Shown here: positions 42,531-51,070 of the stretch, piece by piece
Numbering within the stretch: the first letter of the stretch is position 1
Layout of the letters: each line of letters starts with the position of its first letter
Assembly: GCA_028707125.1 (NCBI GenBank)
Contig: JAQTUX010000001.1
Span: 1,052,023-1,116,022, forward strand
Direction of reading: 5' to 3'
Source of the DNA: Candidatus Omnitrophota bacterium
GTDB taxonomy: Bacteria; Omnitrophota; Gorgyraeia; Gygaellales; JAQTUX01
Length of the DNA stretch: 64,000 nt
The notes under the pieces: model-generated
Told to the model about the DNA's origin: nothing
Database searches by the model: none
The model's input: the letters and a program-made list of their open reading frames with translations, nothing else
Translations under genes and position numbers: made by a program

Positions 42531-43072
42531 CTGTTATTTTCTAAAAATATGTCCATTAGTTCTTTTAAGGTTTTATATCCATACTCCACAGCAAACCGAT
42601 CCCTTTCACGCTCTGGGTCTTTTGTACCGTGAAATAAATTATTTCTGATACTGCACCAAAATTCAACCATGTTCCCCCAATCACTGAGCGAATGAATAAC
42701 CCCCTTTATTTCTTGTCGCTCTTCCGGAGACATCTCATCAAGGTTATTTTTTGAGCAATTCCACCACTTTATTTCTTCTACAGAATTGAGGTCCCGAGAA
42801 GCATTGCCGAGCCTCAGTTTATCTAGTTCTTGCTTAATATGCTCCCAATCCTTTCTCAGAAACTTTCTTGATTTTATGCGTTCTAAATATTTCTTTCTTA
42901 TATCTTTAGCTTGCTTAAGCTTTTGAATAGCTTGCCTGTCTGAATCATTGCTTAAATATTTTTGAGTCTTCAAATATGCAATAAATGCTAGATATTCAAA
43001 TACAAATTTAGAAAAATAGTCTTCTTCACTTGCTTTCGCATGCCAATTCTTTATTAATTGCTCATAGCTCAT
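42527..43072 (-). CDS. HEPN-domain protein inserted between hsdM and hsdS
   Basis: 181 residues, all helical. The C-terminal [18 protein letters not shown] contains R-x4-H (R-NNLF-H), the catalytic motif of HEPN RNases, followed by the usual helix. Many HEPN proteins cleave RNA on infection, as PrrC and RloC do beside type I systems. It overlaps both neighbours (11 bp with hsdM, 4 bp with hsdS), so it belongs to the operon. AT-rich compared with hsdM. Confidence 0.75.
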   Translation of the reverse strand: MSYEQLIKNWHAKASEEDYFSKFVFEYLAFIAYLKTQKYLSNDSDRQAIQKLKQAKDIRKKYLERIKSRKFLRKDWEHIKQELDKLRLGNASRDLNSVEEIKWWNCSKNNLDEMSPEERQEIKGVIHSLSDWGNMVEFWCSIRNNLFHGTKDPERERDRFAVEYGYKTLKELMDIFLENNR

Positions 43073-44645
43073 ATCCCAAACCTTCCAAGTTTTTCTTTAT
43101 TTCTTGCTCAAGCTCTTTTGATTTCTTGAATTGAAAATAAAGCTCAGATGTAAGCCTTTGCATTTTCTTTTCAAAAAGCTCATCATCCTCTTCAACCTCT
43201 TCGGTTCCGACATATCTGCCCGGAGTCAAAATATGCCCGTGTTTCTGTATCTCATCGAGCTTAACTGCCTTGCAGAATCCTCTAACATCTTTATATTTCC
43301 CGCCTTCGCCTCTCCAAGCGTGATAGGTTAAGGCAATCTTTTTTATTTCCTCATCGGTTAATTCACGATGGCGCCTGTCAATCATCGCCCCCATATTCCT
43401 GGCATCAATAAAGAGAATTTCTCCGCGCCTGTCTCTAAACTTATGGTTCTTCTTATCGCGGGAGACAAACCAGAGGCATACGGGAATCATGGTGTTATAA
43501 AAAAGCTGCGAAGGTAACGATATCATGCAGTCCACAAGGTTTGCCTCTATGATATTCTTTCGGATTTCGCCTTCACCAGAGGTATTAGAAGACATAGAGC
43601 CATTGGCTAAAACAAACCCTGCTGTGCCGCTTGGAGAAAGATGATGAATGAAATGCTGCACCCAGGCAAAGTTGGCATTCCCTGCAGGAGGCACTCCATA
43701 TTTCCAGCGCGCATCTTCTCGCAGAAGCTCGCCTTTCCAATCGCTGTCATTGAAAGGCGGATTGGCGATAACAAAGTCGGCCTTCAGGTCCTTGTGGGCG
43801 TCATTCAAAAAGCTGCCTTCATTATTCCAGGTAATATGCGCATCTATGCCGCGGATGGCAAGGTTCATCTTACATAGACGCCAGGTTGTCTGGTTGGATT
43901 CCTGTCCGTAGACCGCGATATCTCCGATGCGTCCGCCGTGCGCCTGCACAAACTTCTCGCTCTGAACAAACATACCGCCTGAGCCGCAGCAGGGATCAAA
44001 TACCCTGCCTTTATACGGCTCGAGCATTTCAACCAACAGCTTAACAATGCAGCGCGCAGTATAAAATTGGCCGCCCTTCTTACCTTCGGCATCGGCAAAT
44101 TGGCCGAGAAAATACTCATATACACGGCCTAAAATGTCCTTACTGCGGCCCTCTTTATCGCCAAGCACTATGGTCCCTATCAAATCAATTAGTTCGCCAA
44201 GGCGCTGCTTATCAAGGGATGACCGGGCATAATTCTTAGGAAGCACTCCTCTAAGAGAAGAATTCCCTTTCTCAACCGCATCCATAGCATCATCAATAAT
44301 CTTGCCTATGGTTGGCTGTTTGGCATTCTTCTGCAGATAATCCCAGCGCGCCTTTTTAGGAACATAAAAGACATTCTCGGCCCTGTATTCATCGGGATCA
44401 TTCAATGTTTCATACCGCGCCTGCGGCTCGGCAAGATAATATTCGCCCTTACTATCAGACAGTTCTTTCTCTAAATCATTGTAATGTTCCTCAAAGGCAT
44501 CAGAGATGTATTTCAAGAAAATAAGCCCCAGGACAACATGCTTATACTCGGCAGCGTCCATATTATTACGGAGCTTATCCGCGGCCTGCCACAGCTTTGC
44601 CTCAAAGCCAAGATTGGCTCCGTTGTCTTTCTTCTTTTTAACCAT
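43062..44645 (-). CDS. hsdM: Type I restriction-modification methyltransferase subunit M
   Basis: 527 residues. The SAM-binding motif [15 protein letters not shown] and the catalytic NPPF ([15 protein letters not shown]) show an adenine-N6 methyltransferase. N-terminal helical HsdM domain ([19 protein letters not shown]). GGAGG lies 8 bases before the ATG. It leads the operon, and the promoter is at 44757-44784. Near-average base composition. Confidence 0.96.
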   Translation of the reverse strand: MVKKKKDNGANLGFEAKLWQAADKLRNNMDAAEYKHVVLGLIFLKYISDAFEEHYNDLEKELSDSKGEYYLAEPQARYETLNDPDEYRAENVFYVPKKARWDYLQKNAKQPTIGKIIDDAMDAVEKGNSSLRGVLPKNYARSSLDKQRLGELIDLIGTIVLGDKEGRSKDILGRVYEYFLGQFADAEGKKGGQFYTARCIVKLLVEMLEPYKGRVFDPCCGSGGMFVQSEKFVQAHGGRIGDIAVYGQESNQTTWRLCKMNLAIRGIDAHITWNNEGSFLNDAHKDLKADFVIANPPFNDSDWKGELLREDARWKYGVPPAGNANFAWVQHFIHHLSPSGTAGFVLANGSMSSNTSGEGEIRKNIIEANLVDCMISLPSQLFYNTMIPVCLWFVSRDKKNHKFRDRRGEILFIDARNMGAMIDRRHRELTDEEIKKIALTYHAWRGEGGKYKDVRGFCKAVKLDEIQKHGHILTPGRYVGTEEVEEDDELFEKKMQRLTSELYFQFKKSKELEQEIKKNLEGLGYEL

Positions 44646-44756
44646 TATCGCTTCCTCCCTATGACCGCCAAACTTAAAAGCCGGGACATCTCCTCCCCGG
44701 CATAAGCGTTTTATAAGTGTCTGGGCGTCATCTTCATCTCTGCCATATAGTTACAT

Positions 44757-44784
44757 ATTATAGCACCCCTATATTTGTGAGCAA
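44757..44784 (-). promoter_or_regulatory. Likely promoter of the hsdM operon
   Basis: On the - strand TTGCTC (44784-44779), 16 bp, perfect TATAAT (44762-44757). The leader to hsdM is about 105 bases and holds an inverted repeat GCCGGG/CCCGGC near 44681-44702, which might affect translation. No other signal is seen in this gap. Confidence 0.6.
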
Positions 44785-45969
44785 TTATTTTCTTATGAGG
44801 GGGAGCATCCTGTAAACATTGGCTTTCCTGTCGGAATAATCAGGGGGTGTTGGCTTGTCTCTGGTGATTTCAATGAGCCCGTTTGACTCTAATTCCAAGA
44901 GACCTAATGAGATAGTCGTATCGCTTATGCCGTAGAGCTTGGACATATCTTCCTGGCTGCGGAACCAGAAAGGGTATTTTGTAGAGCGGGATGCTTCATA
45001 CAGGCAAACAAGATACATATACTTTGCCCGCATAGAGAGTTTGTCGGAGTATCCCTGATGCCAATATTCAAAGGGAATTGTTATTGGGGCGGAGAGCGCG
45101 GCGGTATCGGACTTTAGTGTGACTTTGCCTTTCCTGTAGTCTATAAGGCCGCAGCGCCTGAGGCGTTTCAGTAAACGGTGCACCCTCTCATAGAAGTAGT
45201 GGTGTTCATTGCGATAGGTGCCCGGTTTCTTTGGAGCTTGGTATTTCATATCTTTGGCTATAGAGTCGTAATCAAGGTCAAAGGATGACTGGTCTCTCTC
45301 TTGCCGGAGTTTATGTAACAGTAGATAAATGTCAAATTGTCTGTCTGCCTGGGCTTTAATGAGACGGCGGCCTAACTTAGGGGAAAGAAGAAAACTGCTT
45401 GAAACAGCTACGCCTTCTGCGGAAGGCAGGAATAGATCTTTATCCTGAAGAGGGATATCGTTAATCTGCTCCTTCAAGGCAATGGCGTCTTCGGGAGAGT
45501 CCTTAAAATAGGTGGCCTCATAGTTATCTTCAATGGCCGCCTTTGACCAGTTGGCGCTGCCTACGAATACATATCTGTCATCAATAACGGCTGCCTTTGT
45601 ATGCAAAAGATGCTCAGGCGTATCAAAGTATACGGCTATGTTGTTTTCCTTTAGCTTTTCATAGGCAAGGCGGTTCTCCTTTAGCTTTGAGTCCTCCAAG
45701 ATGACCTTTATCGCTACTTTACGCTGTTTCGCGGCTATGAGATCATTAAGCAGCTCGTTAACCGGGTTGGCCTGGTCATCAGGGCCTATTATGATAAAGT
45801 AGATCGCTATGGTAATTGAGGTCTTGGACTCGGATAGGTATTTATGCAGGTATTGGTGGTAGGAGCTGCCGAAAAGGATTTCCGCAGAGCTGATCTGGCC
45901 GCAAAATACAAAATAAGCCAATGCAGCCAGAGATATATAGTTGACTCTTAGCTTATTTATGTTTCTCAC
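44785..45969 (-). CDS. Signal-peptide phospholipase D-like nuclease with winged-helix C-terminus
   Basis: 394 residues from the GTG at 45969. A signal sequence or single helix (about 12-30) is followed by a PLD domain with one HxK(x4)D motif (HTKAAVIDDRYVFVGSANWS), so it acts as a dimer like Nuc. Residues about 215-390 look DNA-binding: KDMKYQAPKKPGTYRNEHH, a second helix-rich block, and a winged helix SQEDMSKLYGISDTTISLGL. A secreted or membrane-fixed nuclease with a DNA-reading domain is unusual. No Shine-Dalgarno; TATAAT lies 10 bases upstream. It abuts the defence promoter. Confidence 0.75.
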   Translation of the reverse strand: MRNINKLRVNYISLAALAYFVFCGQISSAEILFGSSYHQYLHKYLSESKTSITIAIYFIIIGPDDQANPVNELLNDLIAAKQRKVAIKVILEDSKLKENRLAYEKLKENNIAVYFDTPEHLLHTKAAVIDDRYVFVGSANWSKAAIEDNYEATYFKDSPEDAIALKEQINDIPLQDKDLFLPSAEGVAVSSSFLLSPKLGRRLIKAQADRQFDIYLLLHKLRQERDQSSFDLDYDSIAKDMKYQAPKKPGTYRNEHHYFYERVHRLLKRLRRCGLIDYRKGKVTLKSDTAALSAPITIPFEYWHQGYSDKLSMRAKYMYLVCLYEASRSTKYPFWFRSQEDMSKLYGISDTTISLGLLELESNGLIEITRDKPTPPDYSDRKANVYRMLPLIRK

Positions 45970-45978
45970 CTTGGCTTG

Positions 45979-46051
45979 ATTATACTATAAAAACTCCGGA
46001 AAGAGCAAAAAATTATAATGGCCTTTTAATTAGCGAAAAATTGAGTATAAT
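45979..46051. promoter_or_regulatory. Divergent promoters for the PLD gene (-) and gspA (+)
   Basis: TATAAT on the - strand at 45984-45979, with the GTG start at 45969; TATAAT on the + strand at 46046-46051, with the ATG start at 46058. In both cases transcription should start at or within 3 bases of the start codon. The -35 boxes are weak. Neither gene has a ribosome site. Confidence 0.65.
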
Positions 46052-46057
46052 ATAGAT

Positions 46058-46870
46058 ATGTACTGCGATTTCTTCAATCTAAAGGAAAGGCCATTTAACG
46101 TTACCGCTGACCCCTCCTTCTTTTTCTCTGCCAGGCACCACAAGGAGGCCCTGGCGCATTTGATCTACGGCATAAAGGAAAGAAAGGGGGTGATACTTAT
46201 CACAGGCGAGGTGGGCACGGGAAAGACCACCCTTTGCAGGGCGCTGTTAAACATCCTGGATGACAATACCAAGACGGCGTTCGTGATCAATCCGTCATTC
46301 TCCGGGAACGAACTGCTCAAGGCAATAACCGGCGATTTCGGCATACCTGTCACAAAAAATACAAATCTATCCTATATCTGGGCGCTGAATAAATTCCTTA
46401 TAAATGAATCCGGCAAAGGTAAAAACGTCGTGCTGGTAATAGACGAGTCGCAAAACTTAAACCCTGAAGACCTGGAATTGGTACGCCTGCTCTCCAATCT
46501 TGAGACAGAGAAGGACAAGCTGCTGCAGATCATACTGATCGGGCAGCCGGAGTTGAACGCGCTGCTTGACCTGCATGTCCTGCGGCAGCTGAAACAGAGG
46601 ATAGCGGTGCATTACCACCTGAACCCCATGGATAAAGAAGAGACAAGGCAATACATACTTCACAGGGTAAAGGTCGCCTCCAGGGAAAAATGCGTTCTGG
46701 CGTTTGATGACGGCGCCGTAGAGATGATCTACGAATTCTCGCGGGGCGTGCCTCGCTTGATCAATATTGCCTGCGACAGGGCGCTGTTGGCGGCATTTAA
46801 CCGCAGCAACCCGAGGATCCACCCGGACCTGACAAAAGAAGCGATAAAAGAACTGCAGTTTATACCATGA
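46058..46870 (+). CDS. gspA: GspA/ExeA-type AAA ATPase
   Basis: 270 residues. ExeA N-terminus FFNLKERPFNVTADPSFFF, Walker A TGEVGTGKTTLCRA, Walker B VVLVIDESQNL, and LRQLKQRIAVHYHL. In type II secretion GspA helps insert the secretin through peptidoglycan; this copy lacks the C-terminal membrane and peptidoglycan-binding parts of full-length GspA, so it is the short cytoplasmic form. Probably leaderless (TATAAT 7 bases before the ATG). It overlaps the GspB-like gene by 4 bp. Confidence 0.9.
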   Translation: MYCDFFNLKERPFNVTADPSFFFSARHHKEALAHLIYGIKERKGVILITGEVGTGKTTLCRALLNILDDNTKTAFVINPSFSGNELLKAITGDFGIPVTKNTNLSYIWALNKFLINESGKGKNVVLVIDESQNLNPEDLELVRLLSNLETEKDKLLQIILIGQPELNALLDLHVLRQLKQRIAVHYHLNPMDKEETRQYILHRVKVASREKCVLAFDDGAVEMIYEFSRGVPRLINIACDRALLAAFNRSNPRIHPDLTKEAIKELQFIP

Positions 46871-47343
46871 GTATAATATACGAAGCGTTAAAAAAGACCC
46901 AGGCGCAAACACACTTCATCCCCAAACCAGCCGTAAGGCGCCGCCGCCTCCCTGCCGCCGCGGTATTAATATTGCCTGTCGCCGCTATTGTTGCCGCGGG
47001 AATATTCCTGAAGATCAAGCGTCAGCCGCGTAACGATGAAATGATCTTAGCGCGCACAGAACAGGCGCAGAGCATCGAAGAGGCGCCGGCCGCTGAACAG
47101 GCAGATGCCGGCCCCGCAATATCAGGCCAGCGTGAGCAGGACCCTGCCTCCCTGCCGCCGCCCGCGCCGGAATTCAATCTCAGCGGGATCCTTTATTCCG
47201 AAGACGAAAAATGGGCGATCGTTAACGGTTTGACCTTGCACGAAGAAGACACTGTAGAGGGACGAAAGATACTGGAGATCCACCCTGATGAAGTGGTGCT
47301 GGAATACGGCGGGGAAATAACTATAGTAAAATATAATAAGTAG
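46867..47343 (+). CDS. gspB: GspB-like general secretion protein
   Basis: 158 residues. The N-terminal MSIIYEALKKTQ is the motif of GspB proteins, then a basic stretch, one membrane helix (about 30-48), a Pro/Ala/Glu linker and a C-terminal GspB domain (FNLSGILYSEDEKWAIVNG...VLEYGGEITIV). It pairs with the ATPase upstream (4-bp overlap). Other type II secretion or pilus genes are not in the window. Confidence 0.85.
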   Translation: MSIIYEALKKTQAQTHFIPKPAVRRRRLPAAAVLILPVAAIVAAGIFLKIKRQPRNDEMILARTEQAQSIEEAPAAEQADAGPAISGQREQDPASLPPPAPEFNLSGILYSEDEKWAIVNGLTLHEEDTVEGRKILEIHPDEVVLEYGGEITIVKYNK

Positions 47344-47354
47344 CGGGGCCGGAT

Positions 47355-48443
47355 CTACTTCCGCAGCGCTTTCAATGAATCCCGTATAACACGTTCAGGG
47401 ATGTTTTCGCGCACTAACGCCTTCCCGATACCCTTTATCAAAACGAACCTGTTGACCTTGCCTGAGAATTTTTTATCGTGCGCCTGCGCCCGCATGATCG
47501 GCTCTACGCCTATACCCGTGATCCTGGACGGCAGCCCCATAGCTTTTATAAGGCCGGCTATTCTTTTGTGGTCCTGGCTGCTGAGCAGGCCCAATCGCCT
47601 GCTGATATCAGCTTCGGCAGCCATGCCCAACGCGAGCGCCTCGCCGTGCCCGTATAAGCTGTATCTGCCTGCCTGTTCGATCGCGTGGGCCACGGTGTGA
47701 CCGAAATTCAATATCGTGCGCAGGCCCTTCTTCTCCCTCTCATCCCTGGAAACTATCCCCGCCTTAAGCGCGGCGCATCTTCTGACAACCGGCTCCATTA
47801 TGTTCCGGTCGCAGGAAAGCAGCTTCACATATTCTTTTTCAATGAGCCGGAATAAATCCTTGTCCATTATAAGGCCGTATTTAACCGCCTCTGAAAGCCC
47901 CGCGCGTATCTGCCTGGCCGGTAATTCCCGCAATAACGCAATATCGCTGATCACGGCTATGGGCTGATAAAACGCGCCGCAAAGATTCTTGCCTGAAACA
48001 AGGTCAATTCCGGTCTTGCCGCCAATACTGGAATCAACCTGCGAAAGCAGGGTCGTAGGGACCTGGACATAAGGGATACCTCTCTTATACACGGCCGCGA
48101 CGAAACCGGTCAGGTCGCCTATTACTCCCCCTCCCAGCGCCACAAGGAATATCCGCCTATGCACATCCATACGGGCGATCTTTTCGACCAGGGCCCAGGC
48201 ACACTTTATGGACTTCGCGGTTTCTGAATCAGGGACTTCAATGATCTTTACCGATATACCGGAAGATCCCAGGGAGCCGCGGATACCGGAAGAGAATCTG
48301 TTTTTTAGAAAACGGTTGGTTACGATCAAGGCGTCCGTGCCGGGATCCAGGCGGCGCAATATACCGCCCGCCCTGGCGATCACGCCGCTGCCGATGTGTA
48401 TATCGTAGGAACGCTCGCCCAGGTCAACTTTAATATTCTTCAT
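47355..48443 (-). CDS. aroB: 3-dehydroquinate synthase
   Basis: 362 residues, second step of the shikimate pathway. NAD- and metal-binding motifs GGGVIGDLTGFVAAVYKRG, QVDSSIGGKTGID, NLCGAFYQP and LNFGHTVAHAIE are all present. It overlaps the site-2 protease gene by 4 bp and ends 11 bp from the convergent gspB stop with no room for a separate terminator. Confidence 0.96.
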   Translation of the reverse strand: MKNIKVDLGERSYDIHIGSGVIARAGGILRRLDPGTDALIVTNRFLKNRFSSGIRGSLGSSGISVKIIEVPDSETAKSIKCAWALVEKIARMDVHRRIFLVALGGGVIGDLTGFVAAVYKRGIPYVQVPTTLLSQVDSSIGGKTGIDLVSGKNLCGAFYQPIAVISDIALLRELPARQIRAGLSEAVKYGLIMDKDLFRLIEKEYVKLLSCDRNIMEPVVRRCAALKAGIVSRDEREKKGLRTILNFGHTVAHAIEQAGRYSLYGHGEALALGMAAEADISRRLGLLSSQDHKRIAGLIKAMGLPSRITGIGVEPIMRAQAHDKKFSGKVNRFVLIKGIGKALVRENIPERVIRDSLKALRK

Positions 48444-49060
48444 ATGCCGAATATCCTTATTATGGCATTGACCGCCGGCAGCAGTATCCTGCCGAACAGC
48501 CCGGCAAACAGCAGAAACAACAGGACAAACATACCTATCGGTTCCAGCGCCGCGTAAGCCATAGAGATCCTGGAAGGCAAGATACCCATTAAGACCCTGG
48601 ATCCGTCAAGAGGAGGTATAGGTATAAGATTGAATACGGCAAGCAGAAGGTTAATGTACACTGCCAGCCTCAAAAAATATAGCGCCTTTAAACTCAAAAC
48701 AGGGGTAAATCTTATAACTAAAGCAAGCAATAAGGCGATCATAAAGTTTACGGCGCATCCGGAAAGCCCTACCCAGATCATATCCCTCTTGGGGTTATGG
48801 AGATTCCTGAAATTAACCGGCACGGGTTTTGCCCAGCCAAAAATAAACCTGGAACCGCTTAGAATAAGCAAGGCGGGGAATACTATCGTCCCGAAGATAT
48901 CTATATGGACCAAAGGATTGAGAGTAAGGCGCCCTGCCATTAGAGCGGTGTGGTCGCCGAGCTTAAGCGCGACAAAACCATGGCTGACCTCGTGGAACAC
49001 CACGGCAAAGTAGAATATGACCACCATTAATACTGTCGCGCTTAGATCTTGGGCTATCAT
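48440..49060 (-). CDS. Site-2 protease family (M50) membrane metalloprotease
   Basis: 206 residues, five or six membrane helices. Zinc motif FHEVSHGFVALKLGD in the first helix region and NLIPIPPLDGSRVL with the third ligand Asp. This short form without PDZ domain is like the YwhC/Rip-type enzymes. Substrate unknown. ATG at 49060. Overlaps aroB by 4 bp. Confidence 0.92.
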   Translation of the reverse strand: MIAQDLSATVLMVVIFYFAVVFHEVSHGFVALKLGDHTALMAGRLTLNPLVHIDIFGTIVFPALLILSGSRFIFGWAKPVPVNFRNLHNPKRDMIWVGLSGCAVNFMIALLLALVIRFTPVLSLKALYFLRLAVYINLLLAVFNLIPIPPLDGSRVLMGILPSRISMAYAALEPIGMFVLLFLLFAGLFGRILLPAVNAIIRIFGI

Positions 49061-49099
49061 TCGTAGGTTTTAGGCGGGAACTTTAAATCTGTGAAATCA

Positions 49100-49393
49100 T
49101 TACTTTCCGGATGGAGCCGCGCCTTTAGATGGAGCCGCGCCCTTAGGCGCTGCTTCCCTGGTTCCGCCCGCGGGAGCGCCGCCTGCTGCCGCGGCCTCGG
49201 CAGTGGGTTCCTTAACCGCCTTTTCCTTCTTGATCTTGATCCTTACGGTCTTTATCTTGGGCAAGCCGAAGACAGACTCACCCTCGCTCCATTTGCCTTT
49301 CTCTAATAACGATTTTAACTTTTCCGTTCTCTTTAAAACCGACTTCTGTTTTTTGTGTTTAATGGATGAACCAAGCGACGGGTGTATCGACAT
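49100..49393 (-). CDS. Small basic protein of the Chlamydia/Verrucomicrobia type
   Basis: 97 residues from the second of two ATGs (49393), 5 bases after AGGAGG. Residues 1-60 match the PVC small basic protein: MSIHPSLGSSIKHKKQ, SVLKRTEKLKSL and a KWSEGESVFGLPKIK stretch, followed by a Lys-rich part and an Ala/Pro/Gly tail. The family is seen in Chlamydiae and Verrucomicrobia and is probably ribosome- or RNA-associated. It is a useful lineage marker. It overlaps the SPOR gene stop by 1 base. Confidence 0.8.
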   Translation of the reverse strand: MSIHPSLGSSIKHKKQKSVLKRTEKLKSLLEKGKWSEGESVFGLPKIKTVRIKIKKEKAVKEPTAEAAAAGGAPAGGTREAAPKGAAPSKGAAPSGK

Positions 49394-49986
49394 CATAACC
49401 TCCTGACAAAACTGTCACTATATTGTTTTTCCTTCTTAAGCTCCTTCAGTGAAACCTGCGCCTTGTCTTTTGAAGGAAAATTGCCGATGCATAAAACCAC
49501 ATATTTGCCCTTAGGCATAACTATCGTCTTGTAGCCCTTTTTCTCAAACCTCTGCGCTGCTGATTTCGCGTGCTCTTGTTTAGTATAAGAGGCGATCTGT
49601 ATCGTATAGTATTCGCTTGCTCCGGGGGCGCTGCCCTGTATCCGCGCGCTCCCCCCCTTCGCCAGCAGGACTTCCCCGCCTGACTTCTCAGCAGGCCTCT
49701 GGATCTCTGCCCCTTTCTGAACTGCCTTAGGCGCGGCGATCGCCTTCATCCGGGTATTGCCTGCCCCGGCGATTCCGCCGGAACCTGCCAGGCGCCTGCC
49801 TCTTTCAAAACCAAAAGAAAAGAACACGACGCCGCATACTATAAAACATATAAGCAGCATTATCTGCTTCTCATGCCGCTTGATGCTAATTTTGAACGAC
49901 CGCTTGCAGGCGCCGCCCCTTGGCGCCGGGCCGTGCTCTCCCTCAGAAAAAAGCTCTAATTGTGTGGATGTATGCCTGAAATCCAT
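49393..49986 (-). CDS. SPOR-domain membrane protein
   Basis: 197 residues. Cytoplasmic N-terminus, one membrane helix (about 42-57, LLICFIVCGVVFFSFGF), a disordered linker and a C-terminal SPOR domain (about 122-195: YYTIQIASYTKQEHAK, KYVVLCIGNFPSKDKA). SPOR domains bind denuded peptidoglycan at the division site. The gene starts 1 bp after the HD-GYP stop. Confidence 0.88.
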   Translation of the reverse strand: MDFRHTSTQLELFSEGEHGPAPRGGACKRSFKISIKRHEKQIMLLICFIVCGVVFFSFGFERGRRLAGSGGIAGAGNTRMKAIAAPKAVQKGAEIQRPAEKSGGEVLLAKGGSARIQGSAPGASEYYTIQIASYTKQEHAKSAAQRFEKKGYKTIVMPKGKYVVLCIGNFPSKDKAQVSLKELKKEKQYSDSFVRRL

Positions 49987-49987
49987 A

Positions 49988-51070
49988 TTATTTCATTATA
50001 ACTTTTGAGCGTTCCCTCTTCAAGTATTTTTTTATCCTGAAACTCTTCAATACCTTCAGAAATGCATCTACTACCTTGGGATCGAACTGCGAGCCGCTCT
50101 GCCTCTTTATCTCATTTACCGCCTGAATGACATTCATCCTCTCTTTATAGGGGCGGCCGAAAACCATGGCCTCAAAGGCGTCGGCAACCGACATTATCCT
50201 CGCGCCCAGAGGGATCCTGCCTTTCTTAAGCCCGGAAGGATAACCCTGTCCGTCATATTTTTCGTGATGATGCAGTATTATGGGTATGACGGGCTTAAGG
50301 ATCTGAAGGGGCTTGAACATCTTCGCGCCCGCGACAGGATGGCCTTTGATCAATCCGAACTCTTTCTTTGTAAGCGGTGTCGGCTTCATAAGTATTTCAC
50401 TGGGGATATCTATCTTGCCGACATCATGAAGCATGCTCGCGTACTTCAGGATACGTATGTCGCTTTCGTTCAACCGCATCTGATGCGCGATATCCCCCAC
50501 CAGCTTGCTGAAGTAAGGCGTATGCGTGTATTCACGGGGGACCTTCGCGTCAAGGAGCTTCACCATGGATTTTATGCTGCCGAGTATCAACTTCTGCTGC
50601 TCTTCATAAAGCTGGATATTCTTTATGCCCATTGATACCTGCGTAACCAGCATAGAAAGTATATCCTGATCAACGGAATCAAACGGCTGCTGATGCCTGC
50701 CGCGCTTTAATATGACAATGCCGATTATGTCTTCAGACATAAGAGGCGCGGCCATAACACAGCCCTTATTAACAGGGGTGGCCGTCTTCGCGATCTCCTT
50801 CTCCAGATAATTAGACAACCTGCCCCTGCGCTCAACAATGATCCTCTTATTTATACGGTAGGCGCATTTAAGATCGGCATATTGCTTCGTATTGTCAAGC
50901 AGGATCACGGTGCACTGCGCCGCCTCCATAACCTGGCAAAGAAGTTTTGAAAGGCGGAGCAAAAGGCCTTTGATATCAAAACTGGAATTTATCAGGCGGT
51001 AAAGCGAATGCTGCGAAGAGATCGCCCGTTTATACTTTTTCGTGAGGGTCAAATAGTTTCTTGTGCTCAT
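49988..51070 (-). CDS. GAF and HD-GYP domain protein (c-di-GMP phosphodiesterase-like)
   Basis: 360 residues. Residues about 30-165 are a GAF-type sensor. The HD-GYP domain (about 175-345) has MLHDVGKIDIP (HD pair), HHHEKYDGQGYP (GYP motif) and ARIMSVADAFEAM. It should hydrolyse c-di-GMP, opposing the PilZ effectors elsewhere in the window. Its start overlaps the dgt stop by 41 bp; a shorter start inside is not obvious. Confidence 0.9.
   Translation of the reverse strand: MSTRNYLTLTKKYKRAISSQHSLYRLINSSFDIKGLLLRLSKLLCQVMEAAQCTVILLDNTKQYADLKCAYRINKRIIVERRGRLSNYLEKEIAKTATPVNKGCVMAAPLMSEDIIGIVILKRGRHQQPFDSVDQDILSMLVTQVSMGIKNIQLYEEQQKLILGSIKSMVKLLDAKVPREYTHTPYFSKLVGDIAHQMRLNESDIRILKYASMLHDVGKIDIPSEILMKPTPLTKKEFGLIKGHPVAGAKMFKPLQILKPVIPIILHHHEKYDGQGYPSGLKKGRIPLGARIMSVADAFEAMVFGRPYKERMNVIQAVNEIKRQSGSQFDPKVVDAFLKVLKSFRIKKYLKRERSKVIMK

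Noticed and set aside
44785-45969. PLD protein as part of the hsd transcription unit
   Set aside because: It has its own -10 box and a separate promoter for hsdM lies at its 3' end; only neighbourhood links them.
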